Source: an uncultured Solobacterium sp.
Lineage (GTDB): Bacteria > Bacillota_I > Bacilli_A > Erysipelotrichales > Erysipelotrichaceae
Reading direction: 5' to 3'
DNA: 47,251 nucleotides
NCBI GenBank assembly: GCA_946415785.1
Contig: CAMKTV010000007.1
Coordinates: 1 to 47,251 of the forward strand
The notes below the pieces were generated by a model. That model searched no databases. It was not told the DNA's origin and saw nothing but the letters and a program-made list of their open reading frames with translations. Both the position numbers and the translations under genes were made by a program. The stretch's first letter is position 1. Each line of letters starts with the position of its first letter. Shown here piece by piece: positions 34,713 through 42,849 of the stretch.

Positions 34713-34987
34713 TGAAAAAAATTACAAGTGTTTTATATATCATCATTCTTATTTGTTTTATTGGTATTACTGCATTGCTGGGATATCGCTTTTTAAATTT
34801 GAAAAATGAAAACAATTCACTAATTCAAGAAATAGATAAAGGAAAATCAGATATTGATGAATTAGATAGAGAGATAAATGATTTAGATAAAGAAATCAAT
34901 ATTTTACAAGAAGATAAAAAAGATTTATTTACGGAGTATCAGAATTGGCTAAGACAAAACAAGAAACTAGAAGAAGTACTCAAATAA
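34712..34987 (+). CDS. Small membrane-anchored coiled-coil protein
   Basis: 91 residues: one hydrophobic segment (5-26), then a heptad-patterned acidic/basic helix to the end (NLKNENNSLIQEIDKG...). The shape recalls FtsL/DivIC-type septal proteins, but no specific family motif is visible. Its start shares bases with the smpB stop, and its 3' end overlaps the next gene by 43 bp. The downstream deacetylase has the same anchor-plus-coil layout, so the two may pair. Confidence 0.7.
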   Translation: MKKITSVLYIIILICFIGITALLGYRFLNLKNENNSLIQEIDKGKSDIDELDREINDLDKEINILQEDKKDLFTEYQNWLRQNKKLEEVLK

Positions 34988-35874
34988 TTATCGCAATTTC
35001 AATTGCCATAATTTGTTTATTACTTAGTGGAATAAGTATCTATTTTTATTTGTCTTTAAAAGGATTAAATGAAGAAATAATCAAACATAAAGAAGATTTA
35101 AATATCATCAATGAAACTTTAAATGAAAAACAGACAAATCTTGATTCATTGATACAGACAAAGGAAGATCTAGATAATATTGAAAGTAAAATTGATGAGA
35201 TTAAAAGTATCTATTTTACCAATGCAGTAAAGGCAGAGGAATTAGCCAGAAGTGGCCAGGCAAATTTCAAAGTTTGTTATTTGACATTTGATGATGGGCC
35301 ATATTCAAAGACAACGCCAGGTTTTCTTGATGTCTTAGAAGAATATGATGTTCAAGCTACTTTCTTTTGTTTGGAAAAAGAAGGTGTTGATGATATCTAC
35401 AAAAGAGAAAAGATGAACTGTCATACGATAGCTAATCATACCGCAAGTCATGCGATTAGTTATATTTACAGCAATATTGATTTATTCATTAATGATTTAT
35501 TAGAAAACAGAAAATTTATTGAAGATCTTTTAGGAATAAAAACAGATGTTATGCGTTTTCCTGGCGGTAGTCCTCAGGTATCATATAGTGGTTTAAACAG
35601 TGCAGCGATGGTTGAAAGATTAAGAGAAATTGGCTATGGATATATTGATTGGACTTTAACGACAGGTGATGGTGGTGGGCCAACTTATTTAACACCAGAA
35701 CAATTTATGCATAATGTTACAGATTATTCCAGTGAGTTTGATGTAATATCTGTTTTAATGCACGATTACAGCACTAATACATTAATATGTTTACCAGATA
35801 TGATTGAAGAATTAACAGCACAGGGATATATATTCTTACCGTTAAGTTATGATGCGCCAATTGTAAGAAAATAG
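34945..35874 (+). CDS. Polysaccharide deacetylase (NodB family), membrane anchored
   Basis: 309 residues. Hydrophobic anchor at about 13-37, coiled coil at 40-95, NodB domain from about 108. Motifs: TFDDGP at 114-119, metal ligands H165 and H169 in NHTASHA, R204-FPGG, and LMHDYS near the end. Probably deacetylates cell-wall GlcNAc or a surface glycan outside the membrane. The start is TTG 34945 (GGAG 9 nt upstream), within the preceding gene. Confidence 0.88.
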   Translation: MAKTKQETRRSTQIIIAISIAIICLLLSGISIYFYLSLKGLNEEIIKHKEDLNIINETLNEKQTNLDSLIQTKEDLDNIESKIDEIKSIYFTNAVKAEELARSGQANFKVCYLTFDDGPYSKTTPGFLDVLEEYDVQATFFCLEKEGVDDIYKREKMNCHTIANHTASHAISYIYSNIDLFINDLLENRKFIEDLLGIKTDVMRFPGGSPQVSYSGLNSAAMVERLREIGYGYIDWTLTTGDGGGPTYLTPEQFMHNVTDYSSEFDVISVLMHDYSTNTLICLPDMIEELTAQGYIFLPLSYDAPIVRK

Positions 35875-35924
35875 AATAAAAAACTATTGCATTTTATAAA
35901 TGAATATAGTTTAATAGAGTATCC

Positions 35925-36272
35925 GGGGATGTCATGGTTTCGACAGGTCTATGCTGGATTTTAACTGCAGTGGAGTGATGACCTTATCATCAAAACAAAA
36001 TATTCGGCAATAACGAATTAGCATTTGCTTAATTGGTCGAGCATAGCTCCCAAAAGCAGCGTTCTGATTGTGATGTTCATAGCAATCAGCCGTAATCATG
36101 AACTAGGTGAAAGTAGTTAGCCTGTACCTACTTAACCGAAAACCGAAAAGGCAAATTCAATACTTGGTAGTTTAAGCCATCAGTATTGTCTTATTAAAAG
36201 TTAAACTAAACTGTAGACGTTAAAATGTGGGGCTATTCTTGGACAGGGGTTCGATCCCCCTCATCTCCACCA
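35925..36272 (+). ncRNA. ssrA: tmRNA
   Basis: The 5' GGGGATG pairs with CATCTCC before ACCA at the 3' end; the T arm is GGGGTTCGATCCCC. The tag frame ends at TAA 36030-36032 and reads ...GNNELAFA, a hydrophobic tail suited to proteases. The codon where translation resumes is unclear; no Ala codon is obvious in frame upstream. The start GGGGATGTCATGGTTTCGAC is the standard tmRNA opening. Confidence 0.95.
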
Positions 36273-36619
36273 ATTAAAAAATTATATCTTAGAACAAACC
36301 AATTTCCTCTCAAAAGGGTAATCTAGTTTCTTCTCAAGATTTACAAAGATATTGAAAAATACTTGAATGAATGACTTCGTAAGAGGTCATTTTTTCATTG
36401 AGGCAGAAGGGAAGACGCTCGGCTACGTGTCGCTGGACTTACGCTTAAATAAAGACTATTTGAGACACATCTAGAAAGAACCGGAAATGACTAAATAAAA
36501 CTAGAAGCGAGTGAGCGAACCACAATCGAAACCATAATAAGAAAATTGATTGGTTTAATGGAAAGAAAAGTATTTAGACTTTGACAAAATATCAGTCAAA
36601 GAAAAGGCTATAAAACATG
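36273..36619. other. Gene-free stretch after ssrA
   Basis: No credible ORF. It contains the terminator at 36370, then a GC-richer block (36400-36540) with complementary CGCTC (36416-36420) and GAGCG (36513-36517), and a CTTTGAC/GTCAAAG hairpin at 36579-36601. The block may be part of a structured RNA or a remnant of a mobile element. Confidence 0.5.
36370..36395 (+). terminator. Terminator downstream of ssrA
   Basis: AATGACTTC-GTAA-GAGGTCATT: 9-bp stem (one T-G pair), GNRA-type tetraloop, then TTTTTT. Probable end of the tmRNA precursor. Confidence 0.85.
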
Positions 36620-36749
36620 TGGCCGGATGCACGTTAGTAATGGTTACCAACTTTAATGGTGTAAAGAGGCCTACCATTCAAGGTACGTAAAGCTAGAAGA
36701 ACTTCAGGAAGACTTCCTGCCAGTGAGGATTGGACCTCACTTTTATTTT
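36620..36749 (+). ncRNA. Candidate structured small RNA, family not recognised
   Basis: About 130 nt starting after a TATAAA box (36609-36614) and ending in a strong terminator. A 50-nt domain is closed by GGCC (36621-36624) and GGCC (36668-36671). Three hairpins follow: TACC-ATTCAA-GGTA (36672-36685), CAGGAA-GAC-TTCCTG (36705-36719) and the terminator. GC is higher than in the flanks and no ORF is present. I cannot match it to a known riboswitch, 6S or T-box. Confidence 0.45.
36722..36749 (+). terminator. Terminator of the candidate small RNA
   Basis: AGTGAGG-ATTGGA-CCTCACT (7-bp stem) followed by TTTATTTT. Confidence 0.85.
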
Positions 36750-36793
36750 GTTAAGTATATAGTTAAGCATAAATGGTTACGTTCGGGAATATA

Positions 36794-36822
36794 TTGAAAA
36801 TACAAGAAAAACCGAATATAAT
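36794..36822 (+). promoter_or_regulatory. Promoter of the ATPase gene, leaderless geometry
   Basis: TTGAAA (36794-36799), exactly 17 nt, TATAAT (36817-36822), then CTAATT and ATG 36829. The best-formed of the leaderless promoters in the window. Confidence 0.7.
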
Positions 36823-36828
36823 CTAATT

Positions 36829-38103
36829 ATGATAAAAAGAGATGAATATTTACAAAAACTAATTGATTCTCTAGATATTAGAAAAATCAAGATAATTACA
36901 GGAATAAGAAGATGTGGTAAAAGTTTCTTGCTTTTCAATATTTTTAAAAAGTATTTACTATCATCAGGCATAAAAGAAGATCAGATAATTGAAATAGAAC
37001 TTGATAAGAAAAAAGATGAAGAGTTTAAGGATCCAGAAAAACTAGTTAATTATATTGATTCAAGATTAGATAAAAGAAGAAAAATGTTTTTATTCATTGA
37101 TGAGATACAATTGATAAAAGGAATAAGAAAGAATTCTGGGCTGTTATATTCGATTTTGAGAAACTATGATGGCATAAACAATTTAAATGTCTTTATCACA
37201 GGTTCAAATTCTAAATTTCTATCAAAAGATGTAGAAACCGAATTTAGAGGCAGAGGCCATATCATTAGAATACATCCTTTATCATATAAAGAATACTATG
37301 AGTACATACCAAACAAAAATAGAAAGAACGCTTTAAAAGATTATGCTACTTATGGAGGAATGCCAGGGATATTCCAATTTAACACCAACGAAGGGAAAAC
37401 AGAGGAGTTAAGTAATTATTTTAAAAATATTTATATAAACGACATCGTTGAAAGATATCAAATTGAAAACCCGCATTATTTAGATTTGATAATTAATGAA
37501 CTATCATCATCTATTGGATCGTTTGCTTCTCCAACATCGATTTATAAGTCTTTAGCAGCAAATGGATATAAAGATATTTCTGTTGATACAGTCGCAAATT
37601 ATTTTATTTATCTTGAAGAATCATTCCTTTTTTCAAAATGTATTCAATATAACATTAAAGGTAAAGAATACTTTAAGACTAAATATAAGTTTTATATAGA
37701 AGATATGGGTCTAAGAAATTCAAAGCTCAACTTTAGACAGCTAGAACCTACACACATTTATGAAAACATCGTTTATTTAGAACTTATAAGAAGAGGTTAC
37801 AGCATAGATGTTGGGGTTGTTCCAAAATACGAAAAGAATAAAGAAGAAAAGACCGTCTTAAAAGAATATGAAGTTGATTTTATTATTCAAAATCCAACAC
37901 AAAAGAAATACATTCAATATGCATATCATATAGAGAATAAAGAAAAATATATCCAAGAGACAAAATCTTTTAGGAATATAAATGATGGGTTTAAAAAGAT
38001 TATAATCACAAATGATGAAGTATTAACAAACACTACAACAGATGGCTATGCACTGTTAAATATTGAAGACTTTTTATTGGATAAAAAATCATTAGAAAGA
38101 TAA
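36829..38103 (+). CDS. AAA_14/DUF4143 ATPase
   Basis: 424 residues. Walker A GIRRCGKS at 25-32, Walker B MFLFIDEIQ at about 90-98, sensor FITGSNSKFL and arginine REFRGRG-type stretch at about 140-150. The C-terminal DUF4143 domain (from about 210) ends with the YEVDFII block of a nuclease-like fold. Family members are common accessory genes in gut Bacillota and Bacteroidota; the biological role is not settled. It sits alone between ssrA and the sugar locus with its own promoter and terminator, suggesting an inserted cassette. Confidence 0.9.
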   Translation: MIKRDEYLQKLIDSLDIRKIKIITGIRRCGKSFLLFNIFKKYLLSSGIKEDQIIEIELDKKKDEEFKDPEKLVNYIDSRLDKRRKMFLFIDEIQLIKGIRKNSGLLYSILRNYDGINNLNVFITGSNSKFLSKDVETEFRGRGHIIRIHPLSYKEYYEYIPNKNRKNALKDYATYGGMPGIFQFNTNEGKTEELSNYFKNIYINDIVERYQIENPHYLDLIINELSSSIGSFASPTSIYKSLAANGYKDISVDTVANYFIYLEESFLFSKCIQYNIKGKEYFKTKYKFYIEDMGLRNSKLNFRQLEPTHIYENIVYLELIRRGYSIDVGVVPKYEKNKEEKTVLKEYEVDFIIQNPTQKKYIQYAYHIENKEKYIQETKSFRNINDGFKKIIITNDEVLTNTTTDGYALLNIEDFLLDKKSLER

Positions 38104-38154
38104 ATCAATCTTTATCGAATCACTCCAGTTTTTATAAAATAACCATATATTACT

Positions 38155-38185
38155 AGGGGTTCGTTTGAGCCCTCCTTTGCTCCAA
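38155..38185 (+). repeat. Degenerate copy of the ssrA 3' end
   Basis: AGGGGTTCG is identical to tmRNA 36245-36253, and the following CCCTCCTTTGCTCCAAT resembles the rest of the tmRNA end. It could be the far attachment-site copy of an element once inserted at ssrA. The match is short and partly degenerate. Confidence 0.3.
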
Positions 38186-38200
38186 TAGAATAGTAGAATA

Positions 38201-38230
38201 GGTTTAATGCCATAGGTATTAGGCCTTTTT
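38201..38230 (+). terminator. Terminator after the ATPase gene
   Basis: GGTTTAATGCC-ATA-GGTATTAGGCC: 11-bp stem with three G-T pairs, then TTTTT. It just touches the 3' end of the convergent SorC gene. Confidence 0.8.
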
Positions 38231-39191
38231 AGTAATCGATTGTCGTACCGTTTTCAATTAAGATATTTAATGCCGTAAGTTGATCAATAATCAGGACATC
38301 GATGAAACCTCCTCGTAATGCCCCTAATACAGGCAAGACCTTTGTAGGGCCATAAGCTATGCCAATGACATTCTTTTCAATAATCTTTTTAAAGTCAAGA
38401 CCAATGATATATTTATCGATACTGGTCTCAATGACAGTACCATTACCATCATAATATGTTCCGCAGATAAGCCCTATTGCACCTTTTACAACTAAGTCTT
38501 TTTTCTCTTCTTCATTGAGATAAGAATTGGAAATAATATGTTTATCATCAGCGGAATAGGCGCCAATAGAAGTAATAACCATATCTGCTTTTTCAGCCAT
38601 TTCTAAAGTCTTTCCTACAGCGGCATACTGAAGAAAGACTTCTTTTACTTTTTGGTCTTCTATGATGAATGGAGAATAGAGATTATAATAATCGCCACCG
38701 TATTTACTCGCAAAAGTCTTCGCGATTTCCATTTCGTCATCATTCTTTTCTGGATTGTTCATCAATCCAATCAACTGCACAACAGAAATCGATAATTTTC
38801 GTGAAGGATTAATAGCTTTAACAACATTCTTCATCGTATTACCGCGAGATATCGCAATGATTGAGTTTTCTTTCAAACAGTTATCAATATAATGCGAAGC
38901 TGCCTCAGAGACAAGATCGGCCGTTTCCTTTTGAGAATTAGTAAAGGTGATGATTGCTTTATCTAGACCGAATTCCTGTTCAAATATTCTCTCTAATACA
39001 GAACAGCACGAGATTCTCTTTTCATTGACAGTGATTTGGACTATATTCTTATCCCGAGCCAGTTTCAATAAGCGGCAGACCGATGAACGGGAAATATATG
39101 TTTTCTTGGCTATCTCGGATTGGCTCATGCCGCGGTTATAGTAGTAATCGACGCAGGTACGCATTAGTTCTTCCTGGTTTTCAAAAGACAT
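38229..39191 (-). CDS. SorC-family sugar-responsive transcription regulator
   Basis: 320 residues. N-terminal HTH (about 8-55) with GMSQSEIAKKTYISRSSVCRLL, then the SorC effector domain (about 60-318, including AISRGNTMKNVV, IVQLIG-type stretch and the GICGTYYD-like LICGTYYDGNG). Family knowledge: binds phosphorylated sugars and controls sugar operons. It is last in a minus-strand pair with the PLP enzyme, overlapping it by 28 bp with its own strong AAAGGAGG site. It probably controls the divergent PTS/isomerase operon. Confidence 0.9.
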   Translation of the reverse strand: MSFENQEELMRTCVDYYYNRGMSQSEIAKKTYISRSSVCRLLKLARDKNIVQITVNEKRISCCSVLERIFEQEFGLDKAIITFTNSQKETADLVSEAASHYIDNCLKENSIIAISRGNTMKNVVKAINPSRKLSISVVQLIGLMNNPEKNDDEMEIAKTFASKYGGDYYNLYSPFIIEDQKVKEVFLQYAAVGKTLEMAEKADMVITSIGAYSADDKHIISNSYLNEEEKKDLVVKGAIGLICGTYYDGNGTVIETSIDKYIIGLDFKKIIEKNVIGIAYGPTKVLPVLGALRGGFIDVLIIDQLTALNILIENGTTIDY

Positions 39192-40324
39192 TGCCGGTCC
39201 TCCTTTCCTTGAATATATTCTTTTAACGTCTTACATAAAGTGATGACGTCTTCTTCGGTATTTTCATAAGAGAAACTGATACGAAGCACACTATTGATGA
39301 TATCCGGAGAATAGCCGCAAGCTTTTAAGACATGACTCCGTTGGTCCTTATTGCAGGCAGAGCCAGCAGAGACATAAATGCCCCGGTTGCCTAAATAATC
39401 AACCATATCATGAGAATCATGACCTAAAAGAGAGATACTGACGACATAAGGAAGATAGTTTTCTTTGCTGTTGATATGAATATCTGGTAGTTCTTTAATG
39501 TTATCTAGTAAGAATGATTTGAGATGAGTTACATGATGAAGACGTTCTTTCATAGTTTTCATGCAGATCTCGGAAGCCATTCCAAAACCGACGATGCCTG
39601 GAACATTTTCAGTACCGGGGGTATATCCTTTTTCTTGAGGGCCTCCATAAAACAGAGGCTGAAGTTTTACTCCTTCTTTAACATATAACATCCCTGTACC
39701 TTTTAAAGAACCAATCTTATGAGCGCTGGCTGTAAGAAGATCAACTTTCAGTTTATATAGTTCTATTGGTATCTTTCCATAGCTTTGAACACAATCTGAA
39801 TGGATTAGTATGGAAGGATGATGTTTCTTTATTTCTTCACAAACCTTTTCTACCGGAAGTATCTCGCCAGTCTCGTTATTGACATGCATAAGGGAAACAA
39901 GAATGGTATCTTCATTTACATAAGACAAGACATCTTCAGCTTTTATTTCTTTACTAATCGGATCTGGTTTGACATAGATGACTTCGAACCCTTTTTCTTC
40001 TAAACGTTTTAAAGGAGCTAATACTGAACTGTGTTCAATGGCTGTTGTGATGATGCGTCTTCCCCTCTCTTTATTGGCATAAACTACACCAAATAAAGCA
40101 ATATTATTACTGAAAGTTCCCCCATTTGTAAAGATTATTGAGGATGTCGGTGCTCCGATAAGATTAGCGACTTGTGCTCGGGCATTGGCGACAAGCTGAA
40201 AGGCATCCATACCAAAATGGTGTAAAGAGGAAGGATTGCCATAATTGTCGACAAATGTTTCATTTACGGCTTTGACAACTTTTTCGTTGACTTTTGTCGT
40301 AGCGCAATTATCGAGATATATCAT
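39164..40324 (-). CDS. Cysteine-desulfurase-like PLP enzyme (NifS/IscS class)
   Basis: 386 residues, class V aminotransferase fold. PLP lysine K203 in SAHKIGSLKGTG, catalytic cysteine C324 in SAGSACNKDQRSHVL, and the N-terminal YLDNCATTKVNE. It removes sulfur from cysteine to a protein persulfide in known members. No Fe-S scaffold (iscU/sufU) or thiI gene is nearby; instead it is paired with a sugar regulator. It may therefore act on a sulfur- or amino-bearing metabolite of this pathway, which is inference. A TATAAT lies 8 nt before ATG. Confidence 0.88.
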   Translation of the reverse strand: MIYLDNCATTKVNEKVVKAVNETFVDNYGNPSSLHHFGMDAFQLVANARAQVANLIGAPTSSIIFTNGGTFSNNIALFGVVYANKERGRRIITTAIEHSSVLAPLKRLEEKGFEVIYVKPDPISKEIKAEDVLSYVNEDTILVSLMHVNNETGEILPVEKVCEEIKKHHPSILIHSDCVQSYGKIPIELYKLKVDLLTASAHKIGSLKGTGMLYVKEGVKLQPLFYGGPQEKGYTPGTENVPGIVGFGMASEICMKTMKERLHHVTHLKSFLLDNIKELPDIHINSKENYLPYVVSISLLGHDSHDMVDYLGNRGIYVSAGSACNKDQRSHVLKACGYSPDIINSVLRISFSYENTEEDVITLCKTLKEYIQGKEDRQCLLKTRKN

Positions 40325-40332
40325 CTAATTTC

Positions 40333-40338
40333 ATTATA
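40333..40338 (-). promoter_or_regulatory. -10 box of the desulfurase-sorC unit
   Basis: Minus-strand TATAAT, 8 nt before the ATG, no ribosome site; near-leaderless. Confidence 0.5.
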
Positions 40339-40397
40339 GTTTATAAATATGAAATTCGTGGATAACTTTTCCAAAAATTATCCCTAAAGAGAAATTT

Positions 40398-40522
40398 TGT
40401 TCAAAAAGAAAAAAATACCAAAACAAGAGAAATAGACCATTCCCCGTGGGAATCCTCGCAAGCTAAATTTTATTTAATAAAATGAACTTGTCAGCAAGCA
40501 AACATATAAAATGTTGTTCATA
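40398..40522. promoter_or_regulatory. Control region between sorC unit and PTS operon
   Basis: Holds a perfect ATTCCC-CGT-GGGAAT repeat (40439-40453) and three TGTTCA/TGAAC half-sites (about 40399, 40483 and 40513), the last two facing each other across the probable -10 TATAAA. These are candidate SorC operators. AAAAAAGGAGG precedes the IIC start. Confidence 0.4.
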
Positions 40523-40547
40523 TTCCATTTAGAAAAAAGGAGGAAGT

Positions 40548-41897
40548 ATGCAGTATATCTTAAACTTATTGTTGAATCAGATTTTCACACAGCCTTTCCT
40601 TCTCATGGCTATTGTCGTCTTTATTGGCTATATGGCTATGGGCCAGAAATTTTCCAAGGCCCTTATTGGTGCTTGTAAAGCGGCCATCGGTATTCTTGTC
40701 ATGGGATTAGGCTCCGGTCCGTTATCAACAAACTTCGGTCACTTGCTAACGGTCTTAAAAGAATCTACCGGTTTACAGGGTGCAGGTTTAAATACCTATA
40801 CAACTATGACAGCTTCTATTGCCCGTATTGATGGGGTATTAGGAGATGGGGTTGGTACGAGTTGGTGTTTGTATTGCTTATTATTAGGCTTCATCTTTAA
40901 TATCATCCTTGTTGCCTTACGTAAGTATACGCGTATCAAAGCAATCTATCTAACCGGTAATTGTATGATTTGCCAGTGCGGTATCTCTGTCTTCCTTGTC
41001 TGGCATTTCTTAGGAACATCCATGATTCCAACAATCATCATCGCTGCTATCTTAACAGCTCTTTACTGGGGCATCTTTTCTACGATGTTGATTGAACCGA
41101 CGAAACAGATTACCGGCGGCGCCAATCTTACTATTGCTCACCAGAACATGCTAATGGACTGGGTATCTTGGAAAGTTGCTCCAAAAATCGGTAATCCAGA
41201 AGTTGACGATATCGAAAAGAAGAAATTACCAAAGGGATTGGGCTTCTTACAAGACTCTGTTTTAGCGACATTGTTGGTTATGTTTATTTCTACAGCCATC
41301 ATCATGCTAGTATGTGGATCTAGTGGTTTAGAGAGAATGCACGAATTATTCACAGCTGGTAGTGCATATAAGAACCCATTTATCTTCTTAGTATGGATTT
41401 CTGTTACTTTAACAGCGAATCTTTGGGTCTTATTGGCTGGAGTGCGTATGTTCGTATCAGAACTCATGATGTCCTTCAAAGGTATCTCTGAGAAACTATT
41501 ACCAGGTGCTGTTGCCGGTGTTGACTGTGCAGCGATTTACGGTTTTGCGCCAAAGTCTGTTGTCTTTGGCTTTTTAGTAGGTACTGTCGGCCAGTTATTG
41601 GCTGTCGCATTATTGGTTATCTTCAAGAGTCCTATCGTCTTAATTCCTGGCTTTATCCCATTATTTTTTGATAACGCTACTGTCGGTATTTTTGCGAATA
41701 AGTTTGGCGGTTGGAAAGCTTTAGTCTTAATTTGCTTCTTTAATGGTCTTATTCAGATCTTTGGTTCCGCTTTGGTTGTCGCTATGACAAACCTCAGCTG
41801 GTGGCAAGGTGTTTCCGACTACTCGACAATCTGGTTGGCAATCACTTGGATTCTTAAGACTGTCGGTGGTTTAATCGGCATCACACCAGTCGGCTAA
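40548..41897 (+). CDS. UlaA/SgaT-type PTS IIC sugar transporter
   Basis: 449 residues, about eleven hydrophobic segments. MAMGQKFSKALIGACKAAIG and GTSWCLYCLLLGFIFNI follow the ascorbate-PTS IIC family pattern, and IPLFFDNATVGIFANKFGGWKA is its conserved late block. Membrane channel component; the sugar is phosphorylated on entry by IIB. Codons are richer in G/C than those in the polysaccharide region. The IIB gene follows, but no IIA gene is in the window. Substrate need not be ascorbate. Confidence 0.9.
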   Translation: MQYILNLLLNQIFTQPFLLMAIVVFIGYMAMGQKFSKALIGACKAAIGILVMGLGSGPLSTNFGHLLTVLKESTGLQGAGLNTYTTMTASIARIDGVLGDGVGTSWCLYCLLLGFIFNIILVALRKYTRIKAIYLTGNCMICQCGISVFLVWHFLGTSMIPTIIIAAILTALYWGIFSTMLIEPTKQITGGANLTIAHQNMLMDWVSWKVAPKIGNPEVDDIEKKKLPKGLGFLQDSVLATLLVMFISTAIIMLVCGSSGLERMHELFTAGSAYKNPFIFLVWISVTLTANLWVLLAGVRMFVSELMMSFKGISEKLLPGAVAGVDCAAIYGFAPKSVVFGFLVGTVGQLLAVALLVIFKSPIVLIPGFIPLFFDNATVGIFANKFGGWKALVLICFFNGLIQIFGSALVVAMTNLSWWQGVSDYSTIWLAITWILKTVGGLIGITPVG

Positions 41898-41903
41898 TCG
41901 TAG

Positions 41904-41948
41904 CAGGAATTATTAGCCTACAGCTATTCCTGTAGGCTTTCTTCTTAT
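41904..41948 (+). terminator. Terminator/attenuator between PTS IIC and IIB
   Basis: AGCCTACAG-CTATTC-CTGTAGGCT (41915-41938) then TTCTTCTT is a 9-bp terminator-like hairpin. CAGGAAT (41904-41910) can instead pair with ATTCCTG (41926-41932), which would break it. Expression of the downstream genes may thus be tuned. Confidence 0.6.
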
Positions 41949-41963
41949 AGAAAGGAAATAAAC

Positions 41964-42263
41964 ATGATCAATATCGTATGTGTATGCCACAACGGCATGG
42001 GAACCTCCATGTTGGCAAAAATTAATATCAGTAATATCTGTCAAGCTAATAATATCGACGCAAATGTTGATGCTTGTGCTCATGGGGAAGTCATGTCCTT
42101 CTTACCAATGACAGATGTCATTATTACCACGCCGGAAATTGTAGAATTCATTCCGAAAAGTGATGTCAAAATCATTATCACTAAGAACATCTTGGATAAA
42201 GAAGAGACGGAAGAACTCTTAGTAACTTGTGTAAAGGAATACTTCCCAGGAAGTATCGGTTAA
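41964..42263 (+). CDS. PTS IIB component (ascorbate/lactose-type)
   Basis: 99 residues, full-length IIB. The phosphoryl-accepting cysteine is C8 in VCVCHNGMGTSML (C-x-x-G-x-G-T-S). It passes phosphate from IIA to the incoming sugar on IIC. Ribosome site AAAGGAAA about 7 nt before ATG. IIA must be supplied from elsewhere, or the pair works in another way. Confidence 0.92.
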   Translation: MINIVCVCHNGMGTSMLAKINISNICQANNIDANVDACAHGEVMSFLPMTDVIITTPEIVEFIPKSDVKIIITKNILDKEETEELLVTCVKEYFPGSIG

Positions 42264-42264
42264 G

Positions 42265-42735
42265 ATGAATATTCTCTACTATGCCATCGCTATTATAGCT
42301 ATATTTTTTATGGGCTATGAAGTGTATATGATTCTTTCTAGGAACAAGACAATTCTAATCAAAGGAAAAGACAGTTACTTCCTGTTTATGATTCTCTTAG
42401 GCATCTCTATGATTTTACTATCACCTGAAGAAGAAGCTCCTTTAGCTAGCGCTATTGCGAGTGTTTGTGTGCTAGCCGCTTTACTGTTTCAGTTAGCTAT
42501 AAAAAGAGGATTAACGGAAAAAGGTTTACAGAAGCTGTTCTATCGTATTTCTTATAGTGATATCAAGGAGATACGTATCGAAAGAATTTCGTTTTCTCGT
42601 GTCAAGGTAAATGCTTTTACGGATAACGGTTCTCGGAGTCTTCTTTTCTTGAATCGCGATCTTAAAGAGATTGTCCGTCTTTGTCAGAAGAAAGGGATTA
42701 AGGTATATTTGGAGAAAGAATTAAATATCGTGTAA
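42265..42735 (+). CDS. Small membrane protein of unknown function
   Basis: 156 residues: three hydrophobic segments (1-20, 38-56, 62-80), then a soluble tail of about 70 residues (ISYSDIKEIRIERISFSRVKVNAF...) whose strands resemble a PH-like (DUF5673-type) domain. Starts one base after the IIB stop, so it is in the PTS operon. Its role is unknown; it could modulate the transporter or be a passenger. Confidence 0.7.
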   Translation: MNILYYAIAIIAIFFMGYEVYMILSRNKTILIKGKDSYFLFMILLGISMILLSPEEEAPLASAIASVCVLAALLFQLAIKRGLTEKGLQKLFYRISYSDIKEIRIERISFSRVKVNAFTDNGSRSLLFLNRDLKEIVRLCQKKGIKVYLEKELNIV

Positions 42736-42849
42736 TGTGAAAGAATGCCAATAACTAAAATTCGATTCAAAAGGAAAGATTTCGTTTATCTTTTGTAAAG
42801 AGAAATCAGGCATTTTATCATCTTTTAATAGAAAAAAGGAGAATTAATT

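Noticed and set aside
36620-36749. T-box, 6S RNA or RNase P assignment for the structured region
   Set aside because: No T-box GGUGG-ACC-type signature, no 6S central bubble, and far too short for RNase P; left unassigned.
41138-41479. 113-codon frame opposite PTS IIC
   Set aside because: Antisense shadow with no supporting signal.
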